This document shows, piece after piece, positions 5,532 through 6,362 of a stretch of 6,362 nt of DNA. Within the stretch, counting starts at the first letter, position 1; each line of letters opens with the position of its first letter. This DNA comes from an uncultured beta proteobacterium (lineage in GTDB: Bacteria; Pseudomonadota; Gammaproteobacteria; Burkholderiales; SG8-39): positions 1-6,362 of the forward strand of contig CADEDU010000090.1 of assembly GCA_902826155.1 (NCBI GenBank), read 5' to 3'. The notes below the pieces were generated by a model. The model saw nothing but the letters and a program-made list of their open reading frames with translations, searched no databases and was not told the origin of the DNA. Both the position numbers and the translations under genes were made by a program.

Positions 5532-6362
5532 GTGTCGATACAACGCGCGTTGCGCCACTGGTGTTACGGGTCGGTCGTACTGTCGATGGCATGCGGTGGC
5601 GCGCATGCGCAGGTCGTCGGACTGGGCACGACTCAGACCGGCGCGACCTATCAACTCGCGGTGGGTATCGCAAAGGTGGTGTCGGACAAGGCCGGCGGCG
5701 TGCAGATGCGCACTCAGCCGATGGCCGGCGCCGCGCAATACGCGCCGCTGGTCAACAACGGCGAGATCGAGTTCGGCATCTCCAACATCGTCGAGCTGCA
5801 CTATCTCGTTGCGGGAAAAGCGATTACCGAGGGGCGCGAACACAAGAGTCTGCGCATGGCGGCGCGCCTGGTGCCTTGGTACAACGGCCTGGTGGTCAAG
5901 CGCGACAGCCCCTACAAAAGTGTGCGCGACCTCAAGGGCGCGTCGGTGCCGTACGGCTTCACCGGCAATCCGCTCGGGCGGGTGATGATCGATGCGTTCC
6001 TCGCCAACGGTGGGCTGACCGTTGCCGACGTGAAGCCCTATCCGGTGCCGGCATTCCCGCGCATGTTCGACGCGTTCAAGCAGCAGCAGACGGTGACCTC
6101 GATCTCGGTGATCGGCGCGGCGCAGATGCAGGAATGGGAGAGCGCGTTGGGCGGGGTGCGGTTCCTTTCGCTCGACCGATCGCCCGAGGCGATAGCCGCC
6201 ACGGCCAAGCACGCTCCGCAAAGTACGGTGGCGGAGGTGCAGGCGCAGCCCGGCATGATCGGGGTGGCCGGGCCGACCAATCTCGTGCTGTTCGATTACA
6301 CGCTCTGGGTGGGCGAGAAGGTGTCCGACGATCTGGTCGCCAAGGTGCTCGACGCGCTCCAC
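5532..6362 (+). CDS. TAXI-family TRAP transporter solute-binding protein, copy 2 (3' end beyond window)
   Basis: A second periplasmic TAXI binding protein, 277 residues visible and still open at the last base; about 45 more residues are expected from its neighbour. It begins with GTG (MSIQRALRHWCYG), supported by GGAGGAG 6 bases upstream and only 22 bases after the previous stop. The signal peptide ends at AHA/QVV (after A26), at the same place relative to the mature start as in copy 1. C21 within SMAC is not a proper lipobox. By hand alignment the mature parts are about 70 % identical with a single one-residue gap. Identity is near complete over VQMRTQPMAGAAQYAPLVNN plus the next residues and over PVPAFPRMFDAFKQQQTVTS. 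Differences cluster at EAIYLREG versus ELHYLVAG and in the region after the GGVR motif. Probably a duplicate with changed ligand preference; that is inference. Confidence 0.9.
   Translation, partial: MSIQRALRHWCYGSVVLSMACGGAHAQVVGLGTTQTGATYQLAVGIAKVVSDKAGGVQMRTQPMAGAAQYAPLVNNGEIEFGISNIVELHYLVAGKAITEGREHKSLRMAARLVPWYNGLVVKRDSPYKSVRDLKGASVPYGFTGNPLGRVMIDAFLANGGLTVADVKPYPVPAFPRMFDAFKQQQTVTSISVIGAAQMQEWESALGGVRFLSLDRSPEAIAATAKHAPQSTVAEVQAQPGMIGVAGPTNLVLFDYTLWVGEKVSDDLVAKVLDALH

Noticed and set aside
5586..5597. Lipoprotein signal (C21 in LSMACGG) in the second binding protein
   Set aside because: Position -3 is Ser instead of Leu/Val/Ile, and a clean AHA/Q signal peptidase I site follows; copy 1 has no cysteine there.
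5404..5985. Plus-strand frame of 193 residues spanning the 5509/5532 junction
   Set aside because: It is out of frame with both binding-protein genes and gives an Arg/Ser/Ala-rich product with no signal peptide or motif.
5514..6362. Antisense reading frame of 282 residues opposite the second binding protein
   Set aside because: The + strand frame from GTG 5532 encodes a clear paralogue of the preceding gene; the antisense translation is low-complexity and parallels the equally meaningless antisense frame at 4574-5368.

Overview
This is a high-GC stretch, rich in G and C at third codon positions, with all seven genes on the + strand. The gene content is a tripartite tricarboxylate (TctA-type) permease, small-molecule amidohydrolases, a flavin monooxygenase and periplasmic binding proteins of the TAXI class. 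This mix is typical of Burkholderiales (Bordetella/Achromobacter/Variovorax-like Betaproteobacteria). The taxonomic placement is an inference from gene content and composition, not a marker-based result.

Layout. Bases 1-590 are the C-terminal part of a TctA-family permease, closed by a strong intrinsic terminator at about 608-635, so it is the end of a separate upstream transcription unit. From 712 to the right edge there are six co-directional genes: a PuuE/cyclic-imidase-type polysaccharide-deacetylase-fold hydrolase (712-1632); an isochorismatase-fold amidohydrolase of the N-carbamoylsarcosine amidase/maleamate amidase type (1727-2362); a maleate isomerase/Asp-Glu racemase-fold protein lacking both usual catalytic cysteines (2473-3279); a class A FAD-dependent monooxygenase (3294-4490); and two tandem, roughly 70 % identical TAXI-type solute-binding proteins (4544-5509, and 5532 running off the window at 6362). 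Gaps are 94, 110, 14, 53 and 22 bases. The last four genes look like one operon. The first two may have their own promoters or be co-transcribed through hairpin-containing spacers.

How the genes may work together (inference). The hydrolase, amidase and isomerase-fold enzymes match the order of a cyclic-imide pathway: ring opening of the imide to a half-amide, deamidation to a dicarboxylic acid and ammonia, then rearrangement of the diacid. The monooxygenase would act on an aromatic or N-heteroaromatic precursor, as in aerobic nicotinate degradation (NicC/NicF/NicE). The two binding proteins would capture the substrate or related acids in the periplasm. The cysteine-less isomerase homologue does not fit plain maleate isomerisation and is the main reason to think the pathway or its last step is not the textbook one. 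No RNA genes, CRISPR arrays, insertion sequences or other mobile elements were seen.
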